Source: Propionibacterium sp. (lineage in GTDB: Bacteria; Actinomycetota; Actinomycetes; Actinomycetales; Actinomycetaceae). Taken from it: a DNA stretch of 5,614 bases. The notes below the pieces were generated by a model. The model made no database searches and was not told where the DNA came from. It worked only from the letters and a program-made list of their open reading frames with translations. A program made the position numbers and the translations under genes. The stretch lies in assembly GCA_030460725.1 (NCBI GenBank), contig JAKECL010000161.1:1-5614 (forward strand), written 5' to 3'. Below, one piece after another: positions 1 through 5,614 of this stretch. The stretch's first letter is position 1, and every line of letters starts with the position of its first letter.

Positions 1-1123
1 GCACCGGCGTGGGTGCCTTCGAGACGCCACTCGCCACCAACTGCGCGTCCAGGGAGAGGGAGGGCGAGTTCTGGTAGTTCGGCCGCACCTCCAGGGCCAG
101 GACATTTCGTCCGCTCTTCAGGTACGAGGGCGGGACGGTGAACTCTGCAACGCCTCCGGACGTGCTGCGCGAGCGTGTGGATGGCTGCAGCGCACCGGCC
201 GGGATGTTCGCACGCCCCACCTCACGCCCGTTGACGAATGCGCGGACGCCGTCATCGACCAGAGTGCGCAGCGTGAGCTGGGAATATGTGGTCCCCTCCG
301 GAACGGTGAAGACCTGCTGACCCAGCAACAATGCCCCGGGCGTGCGCGTGAGTGTGGTGGCCAGTCCGGAGGCACCCGAACCCAGGGGGCTGCGCACCTG
401 CGACCAGGATGCCTGCTCCACGGAGGTCCAGGAGTCGCTGGGAGCGGTGGTCACCTGGGTCTCGCGCCACAATGAGCCCGGGGCGACCAGGGTCACGTCT
501 GCGGCGGGACGCGGGACGGACACGACCCGCGCATCGAAGGAGACCATCGGTGAGGTGCGGGAGTTCAGGTGCGTGGACACCGCAATGGTGTTCACGCCGC
601 TGCGCAGGAGGGAGTCGGGTACCGCCATCGTGGCGGTGCGTCGTGTCCCGTCCTTGGCGTTCGTGTCCCGTGTGAAGGGCCCCGGATCCACGTTCCGGCG
701 TCCGATCTCGGTTCCGTTGACGAACACGACGACACCGTCATCCACCACCAGGTCCACCGCGACCGAGGAGGTCAGGGGATCCTTCACGGTGAAGGAGGAG
801 CGGAACTGGACGGAGCGGGCCTGGGTGCCTGAGGTCGAGACCTTGGTCGCGATCTCCCCACGCCCCCATCCCAGTGGTGCGCGGCCCTTCTTCCAGGAGG
901 AGTCCGCGAAGTAGGGGGCGGTCCAGTCTCCCCCTGCGGGGTCCGCCGGGGCGTTGTACCACTTCCAGGTCGAGCCCCAGTCCAGCAGGGTCTTCTGCGT
1001 GTCCGCGGCTTGGGCAGCCCGGGTCAGGCCGGCGAGCGCGAGGAGCACAGTGAGCGCAGCCACCACGGCGATGCGCAGGACAGGTGTCGGATTCAGCGTT
1101 CGTGTCGATCCACGGTTGGTCAC
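1..1123 (-). CDS. Secreted protein with tandem beta-sandwich (galactose-binding-like) modules, N-terminal part
   Basis: The reading frame is open from a GTG at 1123 to the left edge, giving 374 visible residues; the C-terminus lies outside the window. Residues 1-39 form a Sec signal peptide: a charged start with several Arg, a hydrophobic core at about 15-33, and an AQA site at 37-39 followed by ADTQ. Two copies of one module follow, at about 45-205 and 211-370. Each has an SxW near its start (51-53 and 217-219), a PLG turn, and a DDGV..FVNG.E.GR core (128-142 and 290-304). Each then has an SG.N turn and an SP...S.DA strand. This pattern resembles the beta-sandwich modules found at the front of secreted actinobacterial metallophosphoesterases, lamin-tail proteins and glycosidases (family knowledge). 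The catalytic part, if any, is not visible, so the enzymatic role is unknown. The GTG at 1123 is preferred because a GAGGGAG ribosome site lies 6 nt upstream; an in-frame GTG at 1126 is only 3 nt away. It is transcribed away from the transporter operon. Confidence 0.82.
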   Translation of the reverse strand, partial: MTNRGSTRTLNPTPVLRIAVVAALTVLLALAGLTRAAQAADTQKTLLDWGSTWKWYNAPADPAGGDWTAPYFADSSWKKGRAPLGWGRGEIATKVSTSGTQARSVQFRSSFTVKDPLTSSVAVDLVVDDGVVVFVNGTEIGRRNVDPGPFTRDTNAKDGTRRTATMAVPDSLLRSGVNTIAVSTHLNSRTSPMVSFDARVVSVPRPAADVTLVAPGSLWRETQVTTAPSDSWTSVEQASWSQVRSPLGSGASGLATTLTRTPGALLLGQQVFTVPEGTTYSQLTLRTLVDDGVRAFVNGREVGRANIPAGALQPSTRSRSTSGGVAEFTVPPSYLKSGRNVLALEVRPNYQNSPSLSLDAQLVASGVSKAPTPV

Positions 1124-1129
1124 CACGGA

Positions 1130-1136
1130 CTCCCTC
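1130..1136 (-). promoter_or_regulatory. Ribosome binding site of the secreted protein gene
   Basis: Read on the minus strand this is GAGGGAG. It sits 6 nt before the GTG at 1123 and 3 nt before the in-frame GTG at 1126. The spacing favours the 1123 start. Confidence 0.6.
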
Positions 1137-1311
1137 TTGGGCTCGAGCGGGTCGCAGACGACTCGCTGGGAGGACCGACCGCCCCGCCCGGGGACGACCC
1201 ACCGAATGTTCATACTGGCATCTCCACCAAAGCCGCGCGAACCCAATGGAGTCAACACTCCCCGGCCCAGATCACATCCGGGCCACGGCGGCAACAGCAG
1301 GGGTGGACGGG

Positions 1312-1341
1312 TCCGTCACACCACGTCACAGCCATGACGGA
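1312..1341. promoter_or_regulatory. Phased GTCA/TGAC half-sites, possible operator
   Basis: GTCA occurs at 1315-1318 and 1325-1328, and its complement TGAC at 1335-1338, so three half-sites are spaced by exactly 10 bp. The first two lie in a perfect 7-nt direct repeat, CGTCACA (1314-1320 and 1324-1330). The outer pair forms a 7-bp inverted repeat, TCCGTCA (1312-1318) with TGACGGA (1335-1341). Spacing of about one helical turn suits a regulator binding one face of the DNA. No known regulator is recognised, and this is inferred from pattern alone. Confidence 0.3.
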
Positions 1342-1379
1342 GATCCCGGCAGAGCCGTCGCCATCCATTGAACACGTGG

Positions 1380-1399
1380 CCCGACTCACTGAGTCCGGG
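1380..1399. repeat. Short hairpin in the divergent gap
   Basis: CCCGACTC (1380-1387) can pair with GAGTC-C-GGG (1391-1399), with one bulged C and a 3-nt ACT loop. No T-run follows on either strand, so it is not a typical intrinsic terminator. It may be a regulatory structure or chance in GC-rich DNA. Confidence 0.3.
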
Positions 1400-1539
1400 G
1401 CTCCCGGTTCCAGGTCTGACGCGACCCCCTCTGCACCGCCCTGCCGGCGCGGCCGGGGACCACAGGAGCAGGGGGAGAGAGTCTGGAAGAGACGCGACTG
1501 CTTCGCCAAACACGCTCTGAACTGCATTTTTACCACATC

Positions 1540-1567
1540 TTGACACTTCGTTACACGAACGTAACAG
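1540..1567 (+). promoter_or_regulatory. TTGACA -35-like box with overlapping GTTAC-N6-GTAAC palindrome
   Basis: A perfect TTGACA lies at 1540-1545 in the most A/T-rich part of the gap. Sixteen nt later TAACAG (1562-1567) is a weak -10 match. The intervening sequence contains GTTAC (1550-1554) and its inverse GTAAC (1561-1565), separated by 6 nt. An overlapping inverted pair, TTCG (1547-1550) and CGAA (1556-1559), is also present. A palindrome between -35 and -10 boxes is a classic position for a repressor. The promoter assignment is tentative because the -10 is poor and the distance to the ATG is about 110 nt. Confidence 0.4.
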
Positions 1568-1586
1568 CCACATGGCGAAATCAATG

Positions 1587-1614
1587 TTCACCCGACTCGG
1601 ATCGCGTCTAGAGT
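1587..1614 (+). promoter_or_regulatory. Alternative promoter for the transporter operon
   Basis: TTCACC (1587-1592) and TAGAGT (1609-1614) are separated by 16 nt. Each matches the sigma-70 consensus at 4 of 6 positions, and the second fits the TAnnnT form common in actinobacteria. Transcription would start near 1621, giving a leader of about 57 nt before the ATG at 1678. Hexamers of this quality also arise by chance. Confidence 0.3.
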
Positions 1615-1667
1615 CCTGTACACATCTGGCGAACCCCATCCCCAGAGCTGAACCACACGTGTTTCCC

Positions 1668-1673
1668 AGGAGG
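1668..1673 (+). promoter_or_regulatory. Ribosome binding site of the substrate-binding protein gene
   Basis: A perfect AGGAGG lies 4 nt before the ATG at 1678. This fixes the start and predicts strong translation, as expected for an abundant binding lipoprotein. The palindrome ACACGTGT (1655-1662) ends 5 nt upstream of it. Confidence 0.8.
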
Positions 1674-1677
1674 GACC

Positions 1678-3303
1678 ATGAACCTGAAGCGATCGTGGCT
1701 GGCAGTGCCTGCCGTCCTCGCCCTGTCACTCACCGCCTGCTCCGGCGGCGGTGCTGCGTCGGGCGAGTCGGGAGCAGCCGGCGAGTCCGGAGCGGAGGCG
1801 TCGACGGGAATCGTCACCGTCAACGGCTCCGAGCCCCAGAATCCGCTGATCCCCACCAACACCAACGAGGTCGGTGGCGGCAAGATCCTCGACCTGATCT
1901 TCGCGGGCCTGGTGTACTACGACGCCAAGGGTGCAACCCACAACGACGCCGCGGAGTCGATCACCTCTGAGGACAACACCACGTGGACCGTCAAGCTGAA
2001 GTCGGGGCAGAAGTTCACCGACGGCACTGACGTCAAGGCCTCGAACTTCGTGGACGCCTGGAAGGCCGGCGCCAAGAACGGCGACCTCTCCGTCAACTTC
2101 TTCGCACCCATCGAGGGCGCGGACGACGAGGGCTCCGGCGATCTCACCGGCCTGACCGTCGTCGATGACACGACCTTCACCATCAAGCTCAAGCAGCCCG
2201 AGTCCGACTTCCCCTCGCGCCTGGGCTACTCGGCCTTCTACCCGCTGCCCGACTCCACGATCAAGGATCCCAAGGCAGGTGGCGAGACCCCGGTCGGCAA
2301 CGGCCCCTACAAGCTCGCCTCGGACTCCGCCTGGGAGCACAACGTGAAGATCTCCCTGGTCCCCAACGCGGACTACCAGGGTGACCGCAAGGCCCAGAAC
2401 GGCGGTGTGGACGTCGTCTTCTACTCCGAGCTCGACGCCGCCTACCAGGACCTGCTCTCCGGGAACCTGGACGTCCTGGACCAGCTCCCCGACTCGGCCG
2501 TGACGACCTACCAGCAGGACCTCGGCGACCGCGCGGTGAACCAGCCCGCGGCGATCTTCCAGTCCTTCACCGTTCCCCAGAGCCTCGAGCACTTCAGCGG
2601 TGACGAGGGCAAGCTGCGTCGCGAGGCACTGTCCTACGCGATCAACCGCGAGGAGATCACCGACAAGGTCTTCTCCGGCACGCGCACCCCGGCCAAGGAC
2701 TTCACCTCCCCGGTCGTCGACGGCTACAACGACGCCATCCCCGGCAACGAGGTCCTCACCTACGACGCCGACAAGGCGAAGGAGCTGTGGGCCCAGGCAG
2801 ATGCGATCTCCCCGTGGTCGGGCAAGTTCACCATCGGCTACAACTCCGACGGTCCCCACAAGGCCTGGGTCGACGCCGTGGCCAACCAGCTGAAGAACAC
2901 GCTGGGCATCGATGCTGAGGGCAACCCCTACCCCGACTTCAAGTCGCTGCGCACCGACGTCACCGGCCGCACGATCCAGGGCGCGTTCCGCTCCGGATGG
3001 CAGGCTGACTACCCCAGCAAGTTCAACTTCCTGTCCCCGATCTACGCGACGGGCGCCGGCTCCAACGACGGCGACTACTCCTCCGCGGACTTCGACGGAC
3101 TGCTGAACCAGGCTGCTGCCGCCACCTCGCCGGAAGAGGCCAACAAGCTGCTCGACCAGGCACAGGAGGTCCTCTTCAAGGATCTGCCCGCAATCCCGCT
3201 GTGGTACCAGAACGTCTCCGGCGGCTGGTCCCAGAACGTGGAGAACGTGCAGTTCGGCTGGAACTCCGTTCCGCTGATGTACGAGGTCACCAAGCAGGGC
3301 TGA
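1678..3303 (+). CDS. oppA: Oligopeptide ABC transporter substrate-binding lipoprotein (SBP_bac_5 / OppA family)
   Basis: This 541-residue extracellular solute receptor captures ligand and hands it to the permeases encoded downstream. Residues 1-20 form a lipoprotein signal peptide (MNLKR, then a hydrophobic core), with the lipobox LTAC at 18-21, so Cys21 should be lipidated and anchor the protein to the membrane. A Gly/Ser/Ala/Glu-rich flexible linker runs from 22 to about 42. The family 5 binding fold follows. It has NPLIP at 55-59, the family motif region KLKSG.KFTDG..V.ASNF..AW at 106-128, and VGNGPYK at 206-212. WQADY, with Asp444, aligns by motif with the ADY of enterobacterial OppA, whose Asp contacts the ligand's free amino group. 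The length is close to that of classic OppA (about 543). The start is fixed by AGGAGG 4 nt upstream. Oligopeptide specificity is likely, but dipeptides or another small ligand cannot be excluded. Hairpins downstream may let it be made in excess over the other subunits. Confidence 0.93.
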   Translation: MNLKRSWLAVPAVLALSLTACSGGGAASGESGAAGESGAEASTGIVTVNGSEPQNPLIPTNTNEVGGGKILDLIFAGLVYYDAKGATHNDAAESITSEDNTTWTVKLKSGQKFTDGTDVKASNFVDAWKAGAKNGDLSVNFFAPIEGADDEGSGDLTGLTVVDDTTFTIKLKQPESDFPSRLGYSAFYPLPDSTIKDPKAGGETPVGNGPYKLASDSAWEHNVKISLVPNADYQGDRKAQNGGVDVVFYSELDAAYQDLLSGNLDVLDQLPDSAVTTYQQDLGDRAVNQPAAIFQSFTVPQSLEHFSGDEGKLRREALSYAINREEITDKVFSGTRTPAKDFTSPVVDGYNDAIPGNEVLTYDADKAKELWAQADAISPWSGKFTIGYNSDGPHKAWVDAVANQLKNTLGIDAEGNPYPDFKSLRTDVTGRTIQGAFRSGWQADYPSKFNFLSPIYATGAGSNDGDYSSADFDGLLNQAAAATSPEEANKLLDQAQEVLFKDLPAIPLWYQNVSGGWSQNVENVQFGWNSVPLMYEVTKQG

Positions 3304-3339
3304 TTCGGATCCTGCGTCCCTGACGGACATCTGCATTGC

Positions 3340-3373
3340 ACTGCGGCGGGGGGGGAGACCCGCCCGCCACAGT
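3340..3373 (+). repeat. GC-rich hairpin after the binding-protein gene
   Basis: ACTGCGGCGGG (3340-3350) pairs with CCCGCCACAGT (3363-3373) with a single C/A mismatch, around a 12-nt loop. No T-run follows. It lies 37 nt after the stop codon, so it could protect the 3' end of the binding-protein transcript or slow polymerase. The arm includes part of a run of eight G, so alternative pairing registers are possible. Confidence 0.5.
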
Positions 3374-3385
3374 CGTTCCCCGGAC

Positions 3386-3421
3386 GTGATGCCAGTGCCA
3401 CACATGTCGGTGGCATCATTT
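3386..3421 (+). terminator. Candidate partial (intra-operon) terminator
   Basis: TGATGCCA (3387-3394) and TGGCATCA (3411-3418) form a perfect 8-bp stem, extendable by a G-T pair at 3386/3419, and are followed by TTT at 3419-3421. An alternative inner stem, TGCCAC (3396-3401) with GTGGCA (3410-3415), competes with it. The short T-run suggests leaky termination. This fits reduced expression of the permeases relative to the binding protein, a pattern known for many binding-protein-dependent importers. Confidence 0.45.
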
Positions 3422-3485
3422 GCGCGTCCTTTTCCCTATGCTGCTGCCTGATTGGTGAGAGGTTCCCCTCTCCCGATCTGGCGGC

Positions 3486-3502
3486 GTCCCGCGATCCGGG
3501 AC
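3486..3502 (+). repeat. Short hairpin in the spacer
   Basis: GTCCCG (3486-3491) and CGGGAC (3497-3502) form a 6-bp stem with a 5-nt loop. No T-run follows. Its function is unknown and it may be chance. Confidence 0.3.
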
Positions 3503-3613
3503 CCCCGACCATCACTGTGAACGCGTGCTGCGCGTCCATCGGACTGGGGTGCGATCCACCCCCGACGTCGGACGCCCTGCCTGCGCCCGACACACCTGTC
3601 AAAGGACTCATCC

Positions 3614-4540
3614 ATGCTCCGATACGTCGGACGCCGGCTCCTCCAGACCATCCCGGTCTTCTTCGGGGCGACGTTCCTGATCTTCGCAATGGTGTACCTG
3701 ATGCCCGGCAATCCAGTCGAGGCCCTGGGCGGCGACCGCGGCCTGACTGATGCAGCCAGGATCCGGATCACTGAGGAATTCAACCTGGACAAGCCCTTCT
3801 GGCTCCAGTACCTGCTCTACCTCAAGGGCGTCGTGACGCTCGACTTCGGGTCCACCTTCTCCGGCCGCCCCGTCAGTGAGGTCATGGCCCACGCGTTCCC
3901 CATCACCATCAAGCTCGCGATCTACGCCCTGCTGATCGAGGCCGTCCTCGGCATTGCCGCCGGTGTCGTGGCGGGCATCCGTCGCGGAGGCTGGTTCGAC
4001 TCGACCGTCCTGGTCGTCTCCCTGGTGGTCATCTCCGTGCCGACCTTCGTCATCGGCTTCGTCCTCCAGTTCCTGGTCGGTGTGAAGTGGGGAATCCTCC
4101 CCACAACGGTCGGGCCCAATGTCACCTGGAAGGCACTGACGATGCCCGCCATCGTGCTGGGGGCACAGTCACTGGCCTACGTGCTGCGCCTGACCCGACA
4201 GTCCGTGTCCGAGCACGTCTCCGCGGACTTCGTCCGAACAGCCCGCGCGAAGGGACTGACGAACACCACCGTCATGGGCCGTCACGTCCTGCGCAACTCC
4301 CTGATCCCGGTGGTCACCTTCCTGGGTGGCGACCTGGGTGCCCTGATGGGCGGTGCAATCATCACCGAAGGCATCTTCAACATCTCCGGCGTCGGAGGCA
4401 CCCTGTGGCAGGCGATCACCCGCGGTGAGTCTGCCACGGTCGTCTCCTTCACCACCGTCCTGGTGCTCGTCTACATCGTGGCCAACCTGCTGGTGGACCT
4501 GCTGTACGCCGTGCTCGACCCGAGGATCCGCTATGAGTGA
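3614..4540 (+). CDS. oppB: Oligopeptide ABC transporter permease, OppB/DppB family
   Basis: This 308-residue inner-membrane subunit forms half of the translocation channel. It starts MLRYVGRRLLQTIP, a hallmark of the family. The first membrane helix spans about 9-30 and ends in MPGNP (30-34). An extracellular loop holds LDFGSTFSGRPVSEV (76-90). Further helices lie near 97-122, 130-156, 172-193, 235-257 and 275-297, for six in all. The cytoplasmic EAA loop that docks on the ATPase is seen as RTARAKG at 208-214, continuing to NSLIP at 228-232. The C-terminus LLYAVLDPRIRYE is typical. Length matches the family (about 306-340). AAAGGA (3601-3606) lies 7 nt before the ATG. The stop overlaps the start of the next permease by 8 nt. 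Opp versus Dpp specificity cannot be told from the permease; the symbol follows the OppA-like partner. Confidence 0.93.
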   Translation: MLRYVGRRLLQTIPVFFGATFLIFAMVYLMPGNPVEALGGDRGLTDAARIRITEEFNLDKPFWLQYLLYLKGVVTLDFGSTFSGRPVSEVMAHAFPITIKLAIYALLIEAVLGIAAGVVAGIRRGGWFDSTVLVVSLVVISVPTFVIGFVLQFLVGVKWGILPTTVGPNVTWKALTMPAIVLGAQSLAYVLRLTRQSVSEHVSADFVRTARAKGLTNTTVMGRHVLRNSLIPVVTFLGGDLGALMGGAIITEGIFNISGVGGTLWQAITRGESATVVSFTTVLVLVYIVANLLVDLLYAVLDPRIRYE

Positions 4541-5504
4541 CCACATCCCTTCCGCCCGCGTCGACCGGACCCGCCGGGGCCAGGTGCACTATGTCTCCGA
4601 CATCGACGAGACCGGCCTGGGTGCCGTCGACGCCGTCGCAGACGACTCCGCTCCCTCCTCGATGTGGGGCGAGGCCTGGAAGAACCTGCGTCGGCGTCCC
4701 CTGTTCTGGATCTCGGCAGCGATCATCCTCCTGGCCGTTGTCGTCTCACTGTTCCCCAGTCTGTTCACCTCCCAGGATCCGCGCTTCTGCGAGCTCGGGA
4801 ACTCCCTGGCCGCCGCCGGTCCCGGACACCCCTTCGGGTTCGACAAGCAGGGCTGCGACATCTACTCCCGCGTCGTCCACGGCGCCCGGGCCTCGGTGTC
4901 CGTGGGCATCTTCACCACGATCGCCGTCGTCCTCATCGGCGGGGCCCTGGGATCCCTGGCCGGGTTCCTCGGTGGGTGGGTCGATGCGCTGGTCTCGCGC
5001 ATCACCGACATCTTCTTCGCGGTTCCCCTGCTCCTCGCCGCCATCGTCATCATGCAGATGCTGAAGTCCCACCGCAACGTCTGGATGGTCGTCATCGTGC
5101 TGGCCGCCTTCGGGTGGACGCAGATCGCTCGCATCACCCGCGGTGCGGTCATGTCGGCGAAGAACGAAGAGTTCGTGACCGCTGCCCGCGCCACCGGCTC
5201 CTCGCGTTGGCGGATCCTCACCAGCCACATCCTGCCCAATGCGATGGCACCGATCATCGTCTACGCCACGGTCGCGCTGGGCACCTTCATCGTCGCCGAG
5301 GCCTCGTTGTCCTTCCTGGGCATCGGGTTGCCCCCCTCGATCGTGTCCTGGGGCGGGGACATCTCCACCGCCCAGGTCTCGCTGCGGACGCAGCCCATGG
5401 TGCTCTTCTATCCCGCCATGGCCCTGGCCCTGACCGTCCTGAGTTTCATCATGATGGGTGACGCCGTGCGCGAAGCCCTCGATCCGAAGGCGCGCAAGAA
5501 GTGA
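4533..5504 (+). CDS. oppC: Oligopeptide ABC transporter permease, OppC/DppC family
   Basis: This 323-residue subunit is the second half of the channel. The frame is open further upstream (to an ATG at 4353), but that extension lies inside oppB in another frame. The ATG at 4533 has GAGGA at 4522-4526, 6 nt ahead, and overlaps the oppB stop in ATGAGTGA. A polar, acidic cytoplasmic tail (about 1-56) ends in WGEAWKNLRRRP (45-56), followed by the first helix at about 58-78. The family signature HPFGFDKQGCDIYSRVVHGA spans 99-118, with Cys at the position where many OppC proteins have Arg. The EAA loop reads TAARATG (216-222) through HILPN (232-236). FLGIGLPP follows, then a C-terminal region ending DAVREALDPKARKK. 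The length is slightly above that of E. coli OppC (about 302) because of the N-terminal tail. A second Cys at 86 shares the same external loop. The stop overlaps the next GTG by 4 nt. Confidence 0.93.
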   Translation: MSDHIPSARVDRTRRGQVHYVSDIDETGLGAVDAVADDSAPSSMWGEAWKNLRRRPLFWISAAIILLAVVVSLFPSLFTSQDPRFCELGNSLAAAGPGHPFGFDKQGCDIYSRVVHGARASVSVGIFTTIAVVLIGGALGSLAGFLGGWVDALVSRITDIFFAVPLLLAAIVIMQMLKSHRNVWMVVIVLAAFGWTQIARITRGAVMSAKNEEFVTAARATGSSRWRILTSHILPNAMAPIIVYATVALGTFIVAEASLSFLGIGLPPSIVSWGGDISTAQVSLRTQPMVLFYPAMALALTVLSFIMMGDAVREALDPKARKK

Positions 5505-5614
5505 GCGATCCACTGAACCCCGCAGGCACCCCCCGCACGGACCCCGAGTTCTCCGGCGGCGTGCCGCCCATCGAGCCTCCCGCAGAGGGCAATCCCCTCC
5601 CCGTCGGCTCCGAG
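5501..5614 (+). CDS. N-terminal fragment of next operon gene, probably the importer ATPase (OppD-like)
   Basis: A GTG at 5501 overlaps the oppC stop (GTGA) and opens a frame that stays open to the window edge, giving 38 residues beginning MSDPLNPAG. GAAGG at 5486-5490 lies 10 nt upstream, a rather long spacing, so translation may rely on coupling to oppC. The visible part is rich in Pro, Gly and acidic residues and is probably disordered; no Walker A or other ATPase motif falls within the window. The ATPase assignment rests only on gene order: opp operons usually place the ATP-binding subunit(s) directly after the permeases, and actinobacterial versions often carry such a tail. A different start further downstream, outside the window, cannot be excluded. 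Confidence 0.6.
   Translation, partial: MSDPLNPAGTPRTDPEFSGGVPPIEPPAEGNPLPVGSE

Larger units (their letters stand above)
1127..1677. other. Divergent intergenic region, no gene supported
   Basis: This 551-nt gap separates the minus-strand secreted protein gene from the plus-strand transporter operon, so it must carry promoters for both. Open frames here lack a convincing ribosome site and protein-like composition and look like high-GC chance frames. On the minus strand a TATGAA hexamer (fwd 1209-1214) and a TTGACT hexamer (fwd 1250-1255) are present. They are 35 nt apart, too far to form one promoter, so the promoter of the secreted gene is unresolved. The gap holds several repeats listed separately, plus a short CCGGC-GCG-GCCGG hairpin at 1444-1456. 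CACGTG occurs twice, at 1373-1378 and inside the 8-bp palindrome ACACGTGT at 1655-1662, which lies just before the ribosome site of the binding-protein gene. The stretch 1515-1590 is visibly richer in A/T than its surroundings. Confidence 0.6.
3304..3613. other. 310-nt hairpin-rich spacer between binding protein and permease genes
   Basis: No gene is supported here. The spacer holds two inverted repeats early (3340-3373 and 3386-3419), a G8 tract (3348-3355), a third hairpin (3486-3502), and a ribosome site AAAGGA at 3601-3606 before the permease. A TATGCT hexamer at 3437-3442 resembles a -10 box but has no acceptable -35 partner, so a separate permease promoter is possible but not shown. The gap is unusually long for an operon whose later genes overlap. 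Confidence 0.6.

Noticed and set aside
342..914. Plus-strand open frame of 190 codons in the left part
   Set aside because: It lies opposite the secreted protein gene, whose minus frame has a signal peptide and a duplicated domain. The plus frame has no ribosome site or domain pattern.
738..1202. Minus-strand ATG frame of 154 codons covering the 5' end of the secreted protein gene
   Set aside because: It is in a different frame from the signal peptide and module motifs; its Arg/Gly/Pro-rich product looks like out-of-frame translation.
1209..1255. TATGAA and TTGACT hexamers read as one minus-strand promoter
   Set aside because: The two hexamers are 35 nt apart, about twice the spacing a sigma-70 promoter allows.
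1316..1729. Minus-strand frame of 137 codons across the divergent gap
   Set aside because: It crosses the oppA start and promoter candidates, has no convincing start context, and its product resembles no known protein.
1572..1970. Plus-strand frame of 132 codons overlapping the oppA start
   Set aside because: No ribosome site; it overlaps the lipoprotein signal sequence in another frame and has an Arg-rich chance composition.
1726..3405. Long minus-strand open frame (559 codons) opposite oppA
   Set aside because: It is the mirror of a high-GC gene with biased third positions. Its translation is Val/Gly/Leu/Arg-rich, without recognisable motifs, while the plus-strand frame is a clear OppA protein.
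3420..3442. TTGCGC and TATGCT as a promoter for oppB
   Set aside because: The spacer is only 11 nt and the first hexamer is a poor match.
4353..4532. Upstream extension of the oppC frame to an ATG at 4353
   Set aside because: The extension lies inside oppB in another frame and encodes a Ser/Pro/Cys/Trp-rich stretch unlike any permease; the ATG at 4533 has a good ribosome site.

Overview
The window is GC-rich throughout, with strong G/C preference at third codon positions, Shine-Dalgarno-led ATG/GTG starts and actinobacterial-style protein sequences. It most likely comes from a high-GC Gram-positive actinobacterium (Actinomycetales/Micrococcales-like). Genus cannot be settled by eye.

Layout: (i) Positions 1-1123, minus strand, hold the N-terminal 374 residues of a secreted protein with a GTG start. 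It has a clear Sec signal peptide and two tandem copies of a beta-sandwich, carbohydrate-binding-like module; the gene runs off the left edge. (ii) Positions 1127-1677 are a 551-nt divergent intergenic region with several inverted and direct repeats. Its AT-richer patch near 1515-1590 contains a TTGACA hexamer and an adjacent GTTAC-N6-GTAAC palindrome. (iii) Positions 1678-5614, plus strand, are the start of an oligopeptide-type ABC importer operon: lipoprotein substrate-binding protein (1678-3303), a 310-nt hairpin-rich spacer, permease 1 (3614-4540), permease 2 (4533-5504, 8-nt overlap), and the first 38 codons of a further gene (GTG at 5501, 4-nt overlap) that is probably the ATPase subunit.

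How the genes work together: the lipid-anchored binding protein captures peptide-like ligand outside the membrane and delivers it to the permease heterodimer. ATPase subunits, presumably encoded just right of the window, would power import. The hairpins after the binding-protein gene fit the common arrangement in which the binding protein is made in excess over the membrane subunits. The tight overlaps among the downstream genes suggest translational coupling.

I see no RNA gene, mobile element, CRISPR array or clearly novel system. The transporter is an ordinary member of a well-known family. The less ordinary parts are the candidate operators in the divergent gap, the duplicated module in the secreted protein, a cysteine pair in permease 2, and a G8 tract in the spacer.
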